Assembly: GCA_028695945.1 (NCBI GenBank)
Contig: JAQVIB010000125.1
Span: forward strand, 1 to 6,303
DNA length: 6,303 nt
Source of the DNA: Lachnospiraceae bacterium
GTDB lineage: Bacteria; Bacillota; Clostridia; Lachnospirales; Anaerotignaceae
Reading direction: 5' to 3'
Below, piece by piece: positions 1 to 6,302 of the stretch. Position 1 is the first letter of the stretch. Each line of letters opens with the position of its first letter. Below the pieces are notes generated by a model. That model did no database searches and was not told the origin of the DNA. It saw only the letters and a list, made by a program, of their open reading frames with translations. Made by a program: the position numbers and the translations under genes.

Positions 1-3000
1 TGAATTAATTTCATCAATCAAACCTCTAATACAGGCAAAAATATCCATTCCTGACATATCACCTGTTTTTATTGTAATATATGGATTTGTTGCTGATGTA
101 AACAAGTAACGCCTTGGATTTTTTGCTACTACTTTTATTATAACAGATGGGTCAAGGCTTGCATCACCTCTGAAAGTAACTAAAATATTTGTTTGTTTTT
201 GTGCTATAGATATAATATCCAGTTTATGAGCCTCCACCTTAAGCAAAACAATTTCCAAAAGCATTTGCACACTTTTAGGCAAATTGCCATATCTATCCTC
301 AATTTCTTCTTGAACATCAAAATAATCATCTGCATTAGCAATAACAGAAATTTTCTTATAAATCTCCAACTTTTGTTCCTCGTTTTTAATATAAAACGGT
401 GGAATATATGCATTAATGTTCAGGTCTATTGTTGTTTCAAATTCCTGTTCAACCGCTTCGCCTCTAAGTTCCTTAACGGCCTCGTCCAATAGCCTGCAAT
501 ACATATCATAGCCAACGCTTTCCATATGACCATGCTGTTGTGCACCCAAAAGATTTCCCGCACCTCTAATTTCCAAATCCCTCATAGCTATTTTAAAACC
601 AGAACCAAACTCGGTAAACTCCTTAATAGTCTGCAACCTTTTTTCAGAAACCTCTGTAAGCACCTTGTCCCTGCGGTACATAAGATAGGCGTAGGCTATA
701 CGATTACTTCTGCCAACACGACCTCTAAGCTGATAAAGCTGGCTTAAACCCATTCTATCTGCATCCTGAATAATCATTGTGTTAACATTTCGAATATCCA
801 ATCCAGTTTCTATAATTGTTGTACATACCAATACATCAATTTCGCCCTCAATAAAGTCCTTCATAATTACTTCAAGCTCTCGTTCTGTCATCTGCCCATG
901 GGCATAGGCTATGGTTGCTTCTGGAACCAGCTTTTGCAGCTTATATGCCTCTTGAGAAATGCTGTCAACTCGGTTATGAAGATAATATACCTGTCCACCA
1001 CGTGCAAGTTCCCTTTTTATTGCATCTTTCACGAACTCAGGGTCATTTTCCATAACATAGGTCTGTACAGGGTGTCTTTCCTGCGGTGGCTCTTCCAAAA
1101 CACTCATATCACGAATACCTGAAAGGCTCATGTGAAGTGTACGAGGAATAGGTGTAGCGGTTAGAGTAAGCACATCAAGATTTTCCTTCATGGCTTTCAA
1201 TTTTTCTTTATGGGCAACTCCAAACCTTTGCTCCTCGTCCACAATAACCATGCCCAAATCTTTAAATTTAACGTCCTTAGATAAAATTCTGTGTGTACCT
1301 ATAACTATATCCACAAAACCCTTTTCCAATTCTTTAATTGTTTCTTTTTGCTGTTTTGGCGTTCTAAAACGGCTCATCAGAGCTACTTTTACTGGATAAT
1401 CCTTCATTCTTTGGCAAAAAGTATTAAAATGTTGTTGGGCAAGAATGGTTGTAGGCACAAGGTATGCCACTTGTTTTCCATCCTGCACTGCCTTAAATGC
1501 GGCACGTATAGCAACCTCAGTTTTTCCATAACCAACATCACCGCAAACAAGTCTGTCCATCACCCTTGGACTTTCCATGTCTTTTTTTACATCTTCAATG
1601 GCTATAAGCTGGTCATCGGTTTCCTGAAATGGAAATGTTTCTTCAAATTCCTTCTGCCATAAATTATCTTCAGAATATCTGTATCCAACTGCCGCCTGAC
1701 GCTTAGCATACAGATTAATTAGGTCTTGTGCTAAAATAGCAACCGCCGCACGAACCTTGGCTTTTGCCTTGCCCCAGTCCTGTCCACCAAGCTTATTAAG
1801 CTTCACATGTTCAGCATTACTGCCAATATATTTTTGAATTGCGTCCATCTGGTTAACAGGAACAAAAAGACTTCCGCCGTCTGAATAGCTTATTTTTAAA
1901 TAGTCCTTGTTTACACCATCAACAACAATTTTTTCCAAGCCTCTGAACACACCTATACCGTGGCTTTGGTGAACAACATAGTCGCCAATCTTAAGGTCTG
2001 TAAAGCTTTCAATTGAAGCTGCTGTTTTCTTTTTCTTTCTTGCTTTTTTTCTGGTTTTTTCGTCAAAAAGTTCATGGTCACTGTAAACCGCAAGTTTAAT
2101 ATTCTGGTATTCAAACCCACGGCTAAGGCTTCCCCTTGCTACACTTACTGTACCAGGCGAAATTTGTGCATCATTTAAGTTTTCTATAAATCCTGCTGTA
2201 ATACCTTGCTCAAACAATTCTTTTATAAGTCTTTCTCCACGGCTTTGACTTCCTGTAAGAACCAAAACGCTATAGCCATCTTTCTTTAGTTCAGTAATTT
2301 CCTCGCAAAACAGATTGGTTTGGTTATTAAACGCAGATGTACTTTTAACTGCAAAACTAATAATATCCTTAATGTTAAATTCCCGAACAGTTTTGGTTAT
2401 GGTAGTTAAAACAACTTGTCTGTAACTTTCTGCCATTTTAAGCACATCATTATAATCGAATATGATACTACTTTCTTTTTTCAGCATATATCCCTTTTCT
2501 ATTCGGTTTTTAATACTTTCAGCAAATTGCTTAAAAACACTTTCTGCTTGATTTGAAATACGCTGTGGTTCATCATAAAAGATAACAGTATCCTGTGGCA
2601 TGTAACTAAGAATGCTTACTGTATCATCATAAAAATATTCTATAAAACTGCCTGCACCTGTTATATGCTTTTGGGTTCTAAGCTTTTCTATAGCCTCGCC
2701 AACATGTTCATCAAGCTTCTCTATAGCCTCGGACATTTCTTTTTTCAAAAAAGACGTACGAGTTTTCTTATACTCCTTTTCAAGCAACAAAATGGCATTT
2801 TCTAATTCCTTTTCTTCATAAACAATCTGGTCTGCTGGGAAAAATTCAGTGCTTTTAATTTTTTCTAAGGAACGCTGTGAATAACAATCCATAGTTCGTA
2901 TGGAATCTATTTCGTCATCCCACATTTCAATACGCACTGCCGTTTCTTCCACAGGTGAAAATATGTCTATAATACCGCCACGCACAGAAAACTGACCTGC

Positions 3001-3504
3001 ACCTTCTACAAGTTCGGTTCGTTCATAGCCTATAAATACCAAGCTTTCAATCAGCTTTTCAACTTCAACTACCTGCCCTTCGTTAATGGTTATTATGTGC
3101 TTTGCGAAAGCTTCTTTTGTAACATGTCTGTCAAAAAGTGCTTCCACTGAAAGTATAACAGTAGGACGTTTATCTTTGATAAGAGCATCCACTACCTTTG
3201 CCCTTTGCATGTCAGTTTCTCGGCTATGCACATCAGCACTATAAAAAATAAAGTCTCTCGCAGGATAGTACATTGCGTTTTTATTGAAAAACCGAATATC
3301 CTCGTAAACTCCTTTTGCCTTTAGCTCATTTTCTACAACAATAAGGCTAGGTGCGTTAACGCAGCTTTCAACGCCTGCAATAAGATGCACTGTTTGCACA
3401 TCAATAACCCCTGTTAAAAGCACAGGAGTATTCTTTGCTTTTATATCCTCTAAAAGGTTTTTAAAACTTGAAAGCCCTAAAAGGGGTGCTATAAGTGCAT
3501 TCAA
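1..3504 (-). CDS. mfd: Transcription-repair coupling factor Mfd, C-terminal tip cut off by the window edge
   Basis: Mfd is a cytoplasmic ATP-driven DNA translocase that pushes stalled RNA polymerase off lesions and recruits the UvrA/UvrB excision machinery. The reading frame is open from 3504 to base 1, giving 1168 residues; B. subtilis Mfd has about 1177, so only a short C-terminal tail should be missing. Visible parts in order are: the UvrB-like N-terminal module, with GQFSVRGGIIDIF at about residues 170-182; a basic linker (about 483-493); the CarD-like RNA polymerase interaction domain, starting KIGDYVVHQSHGIG (505 onward); Walker A GDVGYGKT (655-662); the Walker B-type DEEQ box (756-759); TATPIPRT (782-789); QLRGRVGR (925-932); the translocation motif RGAGNLLGAQQHG (980 onward); and the C-terminal domain. 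The start is TTG at 3504, preceded directly by an in-frame TAG. The next in-frame ATG is residue 78, too late, and the N-terminus MNALIAPLLGLSSF looks right for clostridial Mfd. The gene lies 40 bases after pth, probably in one operon. No frameshift was seen; identification is very secure. Confidence 0.97.
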   Translation of the reverse strand, partial: MNALIAPLLGLSSFKNLLEDIKAKNTPVLLTGVIDVQTVHLIAGVESCVNAPSLIVVENELKAKGVYEDIRFFNKNAMYYPARDFIFYSADVHSRETDMQRAKVVDALIKDKRPTVILSVEALFDRHVTKEAFAKHIITINEGQVVEVEKLIESLVFIGYERTELVEGAGQFSVRGGIIDIFSPVEETAVRIEMWDDEIDSIRTMDCYSQRSLEKIKSTEFFPADQIVYEEKELENAILLLEKEYKKTRTSFLKKEMSEAIEKLDEHVGEAIEKLRTQKHITGAGSFIEYFYDDTVSILSYMPQDTVIFYDEPQRISNQAESVFKQFAESIKNRIEKGYMLKKESSIIFDYNDVLKMAESYRQVVLTTITKTVREFNIKDIISFAVKSTSAFNNQTNLFCEEITELKKDGYSVLVLTGSQSRGERLIKELFEQGITAGFIENLNDAQISPGTVSVARGSLSRGFEYQNIKLAVYSDHELFDEKTRKKARKKKKTAASIESFTDLKIGDYVVHQSHGIGVFRGLEKIVVDGVNKDYLKISYSDGGSLFVPVNQMDAIQKYIGSNAEHVKLNKLGGQDWGKAKAKVRAAVAILAQDLINLYAKRQAAVGYRYSEDNLWQKEFEETFPFQETDDQLIAIEDVKKDMESPRVMDRLVCGDVGYGKTEVAIRAAFKAVQDGKQVAYLVPTTILAQQHFNTFCQRMKDYPVKVALMSRFRTPKQQKETIKELEKGFVDIVIGTHRILSKDVKFKDLGMVIVDEEQRFGVAHKEKLKAMKENLDVLTLTATPIPRTLHMSLSGIRDMSVLEEPPQERHPVQTYVMENDPEFVKDAIKRELARGGQVYYLHNRVDSISQEAYKLQKLVPEATIAYAHGQMTERELEVIMKDFIEGEIDVLVCTTIIETGLDIRNVNTMIIQDADRMGLSQLYQLRGRVGRSNRIAYAYLMYRRDKVLTEVSEKRLQTIKEFTEFGSGFKIAMRDLEIRGAGNLLGAQQHGHMESVGYDMYCRLLDEAVKELRGEAVEQEFETTIDLNINAYIPPFYIKNEEQKLEIYKKISVIANADDYFDVQEEIEDRYGNLPKSVQMLLEIVLLKVEAHKLDIISIAQKQTNILVTFRGDASLDPSVIIKVVAKNPRRYLFTSATNPYITIKTGDMSGMDIFACIRGLIDEINS

Positions 3505-3513
3505 CTAAATCAT

Positions 3514-3519
3514 CTCTTT
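3514..3519 (-). promoter_or_regulatory. Weak ribosome binding site for the TTG start of mfd
   Basis: The minus strand reads AAAGAG, then nine bases, then the TTG start at 3504. This is a poor match to AGGAGG, and a three-codon reading frame (ATG ATT TAG) lies between it and the TTG. The in-frame stop just before the TTG leaves no earlier start, so the site is inferred mainly from position. A weak site plus a TTG codon suggests low translation of mfd relative to pth. Confidence 0.4.
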
Positions 3520-3544
3520 TCTTTCTGCAAAAACAAAACCTTTA

Positions 3545-4132
3545 TTACTGTTTTTTCGCATCGCCCTTTGCCGTTACATTGGTTTTGTTCATAGCCGCCT
3601 GTGTTCCCTCTTTTACAAGTATTTCCACAGCCTTTGCGGCTCTTTCATATCCTGCCAAAATAAGAGGCTCATCATCCTTGTCAAAACGGCTTAGCACATA
3701 ATCTGCTAAATCCCATCCATTAGGTTTTGCACCAATGCCCACACGTATTCGTGTAAAATTATCTGTTCCTAAATGAGCAATAATATTTTTCATGCCATTA
3801 TGACCACCTGCACTGCCTTTTTCACGTATACGGGTTGCCCCAACGGGCAAACTTATATCATCATAAACTATAACAATATCTTCAATAGGTATTTTGTAAA
3901 AAACCGTCGCTTCTTTAACACTTTCTCCGCTTAGGTTCATAAAAGTTTGCGGCTTTAGCAAAATAACTTTTTCACCACCTATAAATCCATCGCCAACCAT
4001 GGCCTTATGCTTAACTTTATTAACATTTGTACCTATTCCCTTTGCAACTAAATCTATTACCTCAAACCCCACGTTATGCTTAGTTCCTGCATAATTTTTT
4101 CCTGGATTTCCAAGACCTACAATCAATTTCAT
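3545..4132 (-). CDS. pth: Peptidyl-tRNA hydrolase (bacterial Pth family)
   Basis: Pth cleaves the ester bond of peptidyl-tRNAs released from ribosomes, returning free tRNA; it acts in the cytoplasm and is normally essential. The 195-residue product fits the usual 185-200. Hallmarks are GLGNPG at the N-terminus (N9), TKHNVGF with the catalytic histidine H19, PQTFMNLSG (N66), YDDISLPVG with the histidine-supporting aspartate (D91), and GSAGGHNGMK (N112). An upstream in-frame ATG at 4150 would add MYGGVK, but those codons contain the GGAGGT ribosome binding site, so the second ATG at 4132 is the better start and gives the family-typical MKLIVGLGNPG. The C-terminus ends in a short lysine-rich tail after about residue 180 that I do not recognise as a domain. 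It follows ldh by 91 bases and precedes mfd by 40; the pth-mfd pairing is common in Firmicutes. Confidence 0.97.
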   Translation of the reverse strand: MKLIVGLGNPGKNYAGTKHNVGFEVIDLVAKGIGTNVNKVKHKAMVGDGFIGGEKVILLKPQTFMNLSGESVKEATVFYKIPIEDIVIVYDDISLPVGATRIREKGSAGGHNGMKNIIAHLGTDNFTRIRVGIGAKPNGWDLADYVLSRFDKDDEPLILAGYERAAKAVEILVKEGTQAAMNKTNVTAKGDAKKQ

Positions 4133-4138
4133 TTTTAC

Positions 4139-4144
4139 ACCTCC
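4139..4144 (-). promoter_or_regulatory. Ribosome binding site that fixes the pth start
   Basis: The minus strand has GGAGGT six bases before the ATG at 4132. The site lies inside the codons that would be translated from the alternative ATG at 4150, which argues against that longer form. Confidence 0.85.
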
Positions 4145-4161
4145 GTACATTTGAACATAGC

Positions 4162-4193
4162 AAATGGCTCCCAGTTAAACTTAGGAGCCATTT
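4162..4193 (-). terminator. Hairpin after ldh, probable terminator
   Basis: A perfect 10-base inverted repeat, AAATGGCTCC at 4162-4171 and GGAGCCATTT at 4184-4193, is separated by a 12-base loop and begins about 30 bases past the ldh stop codon. Position and GC-rich stem core fit an intrinsic terminator for ldh. The 3' side on the minus strand continues as GCTATGTTC, so the U-tract is limited to the ATTT in the stem, and termination may be incomplete. The predicted pth transcript would start inside the upstream arm and could not form the whole hairpin. Confidence 0.6.
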
Positions 4194-4194
4194 C

Positions 4195-4223
4195 ATTGTA
4201 ATGTATATTAAGTTTTTTGTCTA
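4195..4223 (-). promoter_or_regulatory. Candidate sigma-A promoter for pth-mfd
   Basis: The minus strand has TAGACA (4223-4218, five of six matches to TTGACA), a 17-base spacer, and TACAAT (4200-4195, five of six to TATAAT). The -35 begins immediately after the ldh stop codon. Transcription would start near 4188, about 55 bases before the pth ATG. This would let pth and mfd be expressed independently of ldh. The match is good, but the region is AT-rich and no transcript evidence is available. Confidence 0.6.
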
Positions 4224-5213
4224 TTATTTTGGCTGATATTTTACTTCATTTTCTAGTGGTGCTCCATCTATAAATGCTTTTAAGTTATCATAAGTTGTTC
4301 TTGCAATTGCTTCCAACGCTTCATTTGTAAAAAATGCCTGATGCGATGTGATAAGCACATTAGGATAAGCCATAAGCTTGATAAGCTCATCATCCTTAAT
4401 AATATCATTTGAACGATCCTCGAAGAAATATTCATCTTCTTCCTCATAAACGTCCAAAGCAACACCTGTAAACTTGTTTGAACGCAATCCATCATTAAGT
4501 GCCTGTGTATCCACAAGACCACCTCTTGATGTATTAATCAAAAATACACCGTCTTTCATTTTTGAAATGCTGTTTTTATTTATTATATATCTTGTTTCAG
4601 GTGAAAGTGGGCAATGCAAAGTAATAACATCACTGTTTTTAAGCAGTTCATCCAGTGTAACATAATCAACGTCAAGTGATGTGTCTGGGTATGGGTCATA
4701 GGCAATTACAGTCATTCCAAATCCCTTCAGAATTTCAACCATAACCTTTCCTATTTTGCCCGTACCAACAACCCCTGCTGTTTTCCCTCTTAAAGTCATA
4801 CCCATAAGACCACTAATTTTAAAATTAAATTCACGGGTTCTTGTATATGCTTTGTGAGTTTTTCTGTTAAGTGTAAGAAAAAGTGCCGCTGCATACTCAG
4901 CAACTGCTGTAGGCGAATAACTTGGTACTCTCATAACAGTTATTTTGCCTTCACATGCTTTAAGGTCAATGTTGTCGTATCCCGCACACCTTAAAAGAAT
5001 TGCTTTAATACCCATATCACTAAGCATATTTATGGATTTTTCATCTATAACGTCATTAACAAATAAACAAGCAACATCACAACCATTTGCAAGAATTGCA
5101 GTATCCGCAATAAATCTACTTTCATAAAAAACTATTTCATGTCCATATTCAACAGCAAGCTTTTCAAACCAAATTCTATCGTATTCCTTGGTATCATAAA
5201 ATGCAATTTTCAT
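4224..5213 (-). CDS. ldhA: D-lactate dehydrogenase (D-2-hydroxyacid dehydrogenase family, LdhA type)
   Basis: The enzyme reduces pyruvate to D-lactate with NADH, regenerating NAD+ during fermentation in the cytoplasm. The 329-residue product has the full length of the family and resembles E. coli LdhA throughout, for example MKIAFYDTKEYD at the start, LRCAGYDNIDL (74-84), VPSYSPTAVAEYA (96-108) and FFEDRSNDII (263-272). The Rossmann nucleotide site is GTGKIG (150-155), and the aspartate of AYDPYP (D173) is where NAD-specific enzymes bind the adenine ribose. Expected catalytic residues are present: R230 in NTSRGG, E259 in DVYEEE, and H291 in SHQAF. The ATG at 5213 has an excellent AGGAGG site eight bases upstream. 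It is flanked by its own promoter region and a terminator-like hairpin, so it is probably monocistronic. Another 2-hydroxyacid substrate cannot be excluded, but similarity to LdhA makes lactate most likely. Confidence 0.92.
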   Translation of the reverse strand: MKIAFYDTKEYDRIWFEKLAVEYGHEIVFYESRFIADTAILANGCDVACLFVNDVIDEKSINMLSDMGIKAILLRCAGYDNIDLKACEGKITVMRVPSYSPTAVAEYAAALFLTLNRKTHKAYTRTREFNFKISGLMGMTLRGKTAGVVGTGKIGKVMVEILKGFGMTVIAYDPYPDTSLDVDYVTLDELLKNSDVITLHCPLSPETRYIINKNSISKMKDGVFLINTSRGGLVDTQALNDGLRSNKFTGVALDVYEEEDEYFFEDRSNDIIKDDELIKLMAYPNVLITSHQAFFTNEALEAIARTTYDNLKAFIDGAPLENEVKYQPK

Positions 5214-5308
5214 TATAAATTCCTCCTAAACTATATTATCAGCTTTATTATATCCACAAAATCAGATTATTTTTATTGGATATAAAATCCAAAATAAACT
5301 CTAATAAC

Positions 5309-5337
5309 AGAATACAATATAGTTAAATATTTGTCAA
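5309..5337 (-). promoter_or_regulatory. Main ldh promoter candidate
   Basis: The minus strand has a perfect TTGACA (5337-5332), a 17-base spacer, and TATTCT (5314-5309, four of six matches to TATAAT). Transcription would begin near 5302, giving a leader of roughly 90 bases before the ldh ATG. The -35 and spacer overlap a Rex-like palindrome (5320-5337), the arrangement expected for repression by blocking RNA polymerase. Confidence 0.65.
5320..5337 (-). promoter_or_regulatory. Rex-like operator overlapping the ldh -35
   Basis: The minus strand reads TTGACAAATATTTAACTA, matching 11 of the 14 defined positions of the clostridial Rex consensus TTGTTAA-N4-TTAACAA. Rex is an NADH-sensing repressor that commonly controls ldh and other fermentation genes in Firmicutes. 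Placement over the -35 supports a role, but the AT-rich background makes partial matches easier by chance. Confidence 0.45.
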
Positions 5338-5353
5338 TAGAAAAGTGTACTTA

Positions 5354-5371
5354 TTGTTAAAAAAATAACTC
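5354..5371 (+). promoter_or_regulatory. Second Rex-like site upstream of ldh
   Basis: The plus strand reads TTGTTAAAAAAATAACTC, with a perfect left half-site TTGTTAA and a partial right half (11 of 14 consensus positions). It starts 34 bases from the site over the -35, about three helical turns, so two bound dimers could lie on the same DNA face. The poly-A centre weakens the evidence. Confidence 0.35.
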
Positions 5372-5400
5372 TAATTCTTTGGCATTACCACTATACCACC

Positions 5401-5429
5401 ATTATATACGCATCATTGCCACAATTTAA
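5401..5429 (-). promoter_or_regulatory. Possible second, upstream ldh promoter
   Basis: The minus strand has a perfect TATAAT (5406-5401), with TTAAAT (5429-5424, only three of six to TTGACA) 17 bases upstream. If used, its transcript would start near 5394 and cross both downstream Rex-like sites. The weak -35 and AT-rich surroundings keep this tentative. Confidence 0.25.
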
Positions 5430-5448
5430 GTGTATTTCGAATTTTTAA

Positions 5449-5466
5449 TTGTTAATAAAATTACAA
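5449..5466 (+). promoter_or_regulatory. Third, best-matching Rex-like site
   Basis: The plus strand reads TTGTTAATAAAATTACAA, matching 12 of 14 defined positions of the Rex consensus with intact outer TTGT and ACAA arms. It lies about 110 bases upstream of the main ldh promoter, farther than usual for a simple repressor, but just upstream of the possible second promoter. Confidence 0.4.
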
Positions 5467-5562
5467 AGTCACTTAAGCATTACATTTATTTTACTGAAAT
5501 TTTACATTAAGTTATTTATATATTTATTAATTCAAACAATTTAGCAATAAAGTAAGTAACCT

Positions 5563-5606
5563 TAATAGAAAATCAAGGGTGCCTTTGTTAATAACAACGA
5601 CACCCT
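5563..5606 (-). terminator. Hairpin terminator of prs
   Basis: About 48 bases past the prs stop, AGGGTG (5576-5581) pairs with CACCCT (5601-5606). Inside, TTGTT and AACAA (5585-5589, 5593-5597) pair around a three-base loop, with a small internal bulge between the two stems. On the minus strand the hairpin is followed by TTGATTTTCTATT, a moderate U-rich tail. This supports termination of prs before ldh and separate control of ldh. Confidence 0.7.
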
Positions 5607-5653
5607 AATCATTTTATGAATAGAAACCAATGTAGGTCTACCCAAATTTAATA

Positions 5654-6178
5654 TTAATCAAATAATTTAGAAACTGATGTACCTTCATGAATACGATTAA
5701 TTGCTTCTGCAAAAATCTTTGCAACTGAAAGATCAATAATTTTATTTAACTTCTTTTCTGGTGAAAGGCTGATTGTGTTAAGCACAAGCAATTCAGAAAT
5801 TGGAGAATTTTCAATTCTTTCAATAGCTGGGCCAGAAAGAACAGCATGTGTACAACAAGCATCAACTTCAATTGCACCTCTTTCTTTAAGGGCAATAGCT
5901 GCGTTTGTAATAGTACCTGCAGTATCAATCATATCGTCAACAAGAATTACCTTCTTGCCCTCAACATTACCAATTATGTTCATAATTTCAGACACATTTG
6001 CCTTAGGTCTTCTTTTATCAATAATTGCAATAGGAATTTCCAACTTTGTTGCAAATGCTCTTGTTCTGCCTACACTGCCAAGGTCTGGTGACACTGCAAC
6101 AAAATTATCAAGCTCGTCACCATACTTTTCACGGTAGTAATTTGTAAGCAAAGGCACCCCAACAAGGTGGTCTAATGG
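5654..6178 (-). CDS. prs: Ribose-phosphate pyrophosphokinase, C-terminal part only
   Basis: Prs (PRPP synthetase) transfers pyrophosphate from ATP to ribose 5-phosphate, making PRPP for purine, pyrimidine, histidine, tryptophan and NAD synthesis. The visible 174 residues match the second half of the roughly 320-residue enzyme: PLDHLVGVPLLTNYY, then VSPDLGSVGR, the IAIIDKRRP segment, the PRPP-binding loop LVDDMIDTAGT (DD codons at 5938-5933), CCTHAVLSGPAIERI, and the end SVSKLFD. The first recognisable codon is CCA at 6178, where one expects a preceding hydrophobic residue and GFFD; instead the sequence switches to GC-rich DNA in another frame. The N-terminal ATP-binding half is therefore absent here. 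A GTG at 6157 is an internal valine codon, not a start. The break is most likely an assembly join, so the real gene is probably intact in its genome. Confidence 0.93.
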   Translation of the reverse strand, partial: PLDHLVGVPLLTNYYREKYGDELDNFVAVSPDLGSVGRTRAFATKLEIPIAIIDKRRPKANVSEIMNIIGNVEGKKVILVDDMIDTAGTITNAAIALKERGAIEVDACCTHAVLSGPAIERIENSPISELLVLNTISLSPEKKLNKIIDLSVAKIFAEAINRIHEGTSVSKLFD

Positions 6179-6182
6179 CCAG
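6175..6182. other. Abrupt junction between AT-rich prs and GC-rich foreign sequence
   Basis: Left of this point the minus strand encodes Prs. Right of it, bases 6181-6303 are about 67% GC (82 of 123 by hand count) and encode a different protein in a different frame. At most two shared bases (CC) are visible at the join. I see no insertion-sequence end, inverted repeat or target duplication. This looks like a chimeric join, though a true rearrangement is possible. Confidence 0.8.
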
Positions 6183-6302
6183 GCCGCTCACCGTCTGCAC
6201 CACCACCGCCTGGAAGATGGAAGCGGCGATATCCTCCGGGGCAGCCCCGTCGTTCAAAAGGGGCTGGATATCGCTCTTGGCGAACACCCCGCAGCGGGCT
6301 GC
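6177..6302 (-). CDS. Fragment of an acyl-CoA dehydratase activase-type ATPase (BadF/BcrA/HgdC superfamily)
   Basis: The minus strand encodes 42 residues in a frame different from prs, including RCGVFAKSDIQPLLNDG, PEDIAASIF and QAVVVQTVSGLA. The Cys-Gly-Val-Phe-Ala-Lys-Ser-Asp signature followed by EDIAAS resembles the region after the iron-sulfur cysteine in activators of 2-hydroxyacyl-CoA dehydratases, especially the large clostridial activase-related proteins. These use ATP to inject an electron into a partner dehydratase. Both ends are missing: the 5' part lies outside the window, and after GLA the frame runs into prs DNA and stops at a TGA near 6130. GC content and codon use, rich in G/C third positions, point to another organism. 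The family call comes from a short match and is moderate. Confidence 0.55.

Larger units (their letters stand above)
5214..5653. other. AT-rich regulatory region between prs and ldh, no gene seen
   Basis: This 440-base stretch is strongly AT-rich; I count 18% GC in 5461-5520. I see no coding region in it. From the prs side it holds the prs terminator hairpin (5576-5606), three Rex-like 18-mers, two candidate ldh promoters and the ldh ribosome binding site AGGAGG (5221-5227 region). The predicted ldh leader also has a small hairpin, TTGGAT and ATCCAA at 5276-5281 and 5287-5292 with a five-base loop. I recognise no riboswitch or tRNA. The part at 5470-5560 shows nothing I can name. Confidence 0.7.

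Noticed and set aside
193..1662. Several plus-strand reading frames of 70-123 codons across 193-1662
   Set aside because: They are antisense to the conserved, continuous mfd frame, show no family motifs and no convincing ribosome sites.
1..3504. Possible frameshift or pseudogene in mfd
   Set aside because: The frame is open from the TTG start to the window edge, and all helicase motifs fall in that one frame at expected spacing.
4133..4150. Longer pth starting at ATG 4150
   Set aside because: The added codons contain the GGAGGT ribosome binding site, and the family normally starts with MKLIVGLGNPG.
5380..5420. Imperfect TGGCA...TGCCA pairing and GGTGGTA/GTGGTAA repeat as a possible tRNA or small RNA
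   Set aside because: The stem is only about five bases with a long unpaired middle, and no tRNA arms can be drawn.
5585..5597. Perfect palindrome TTGTTA-A-TAACAA looking like a fourth Rex site
   Set aside because: The half-sites are one base apart instead of the six needed for this family, and the palindrome is the top of the prs terminator hairpin.
5775..6137. Plus-strand 120-codon frame opposite prs
   Set aside because: It is the shadow of the conserved Prs coding sequence, with no recognisable domain or upstream signals.
6155..6157. GTG as a start of a short Prs form
   Set aside because: The codons before it (PLDHLVG) continue the conserved Prs sequence, so GTG is an internal valine codon.
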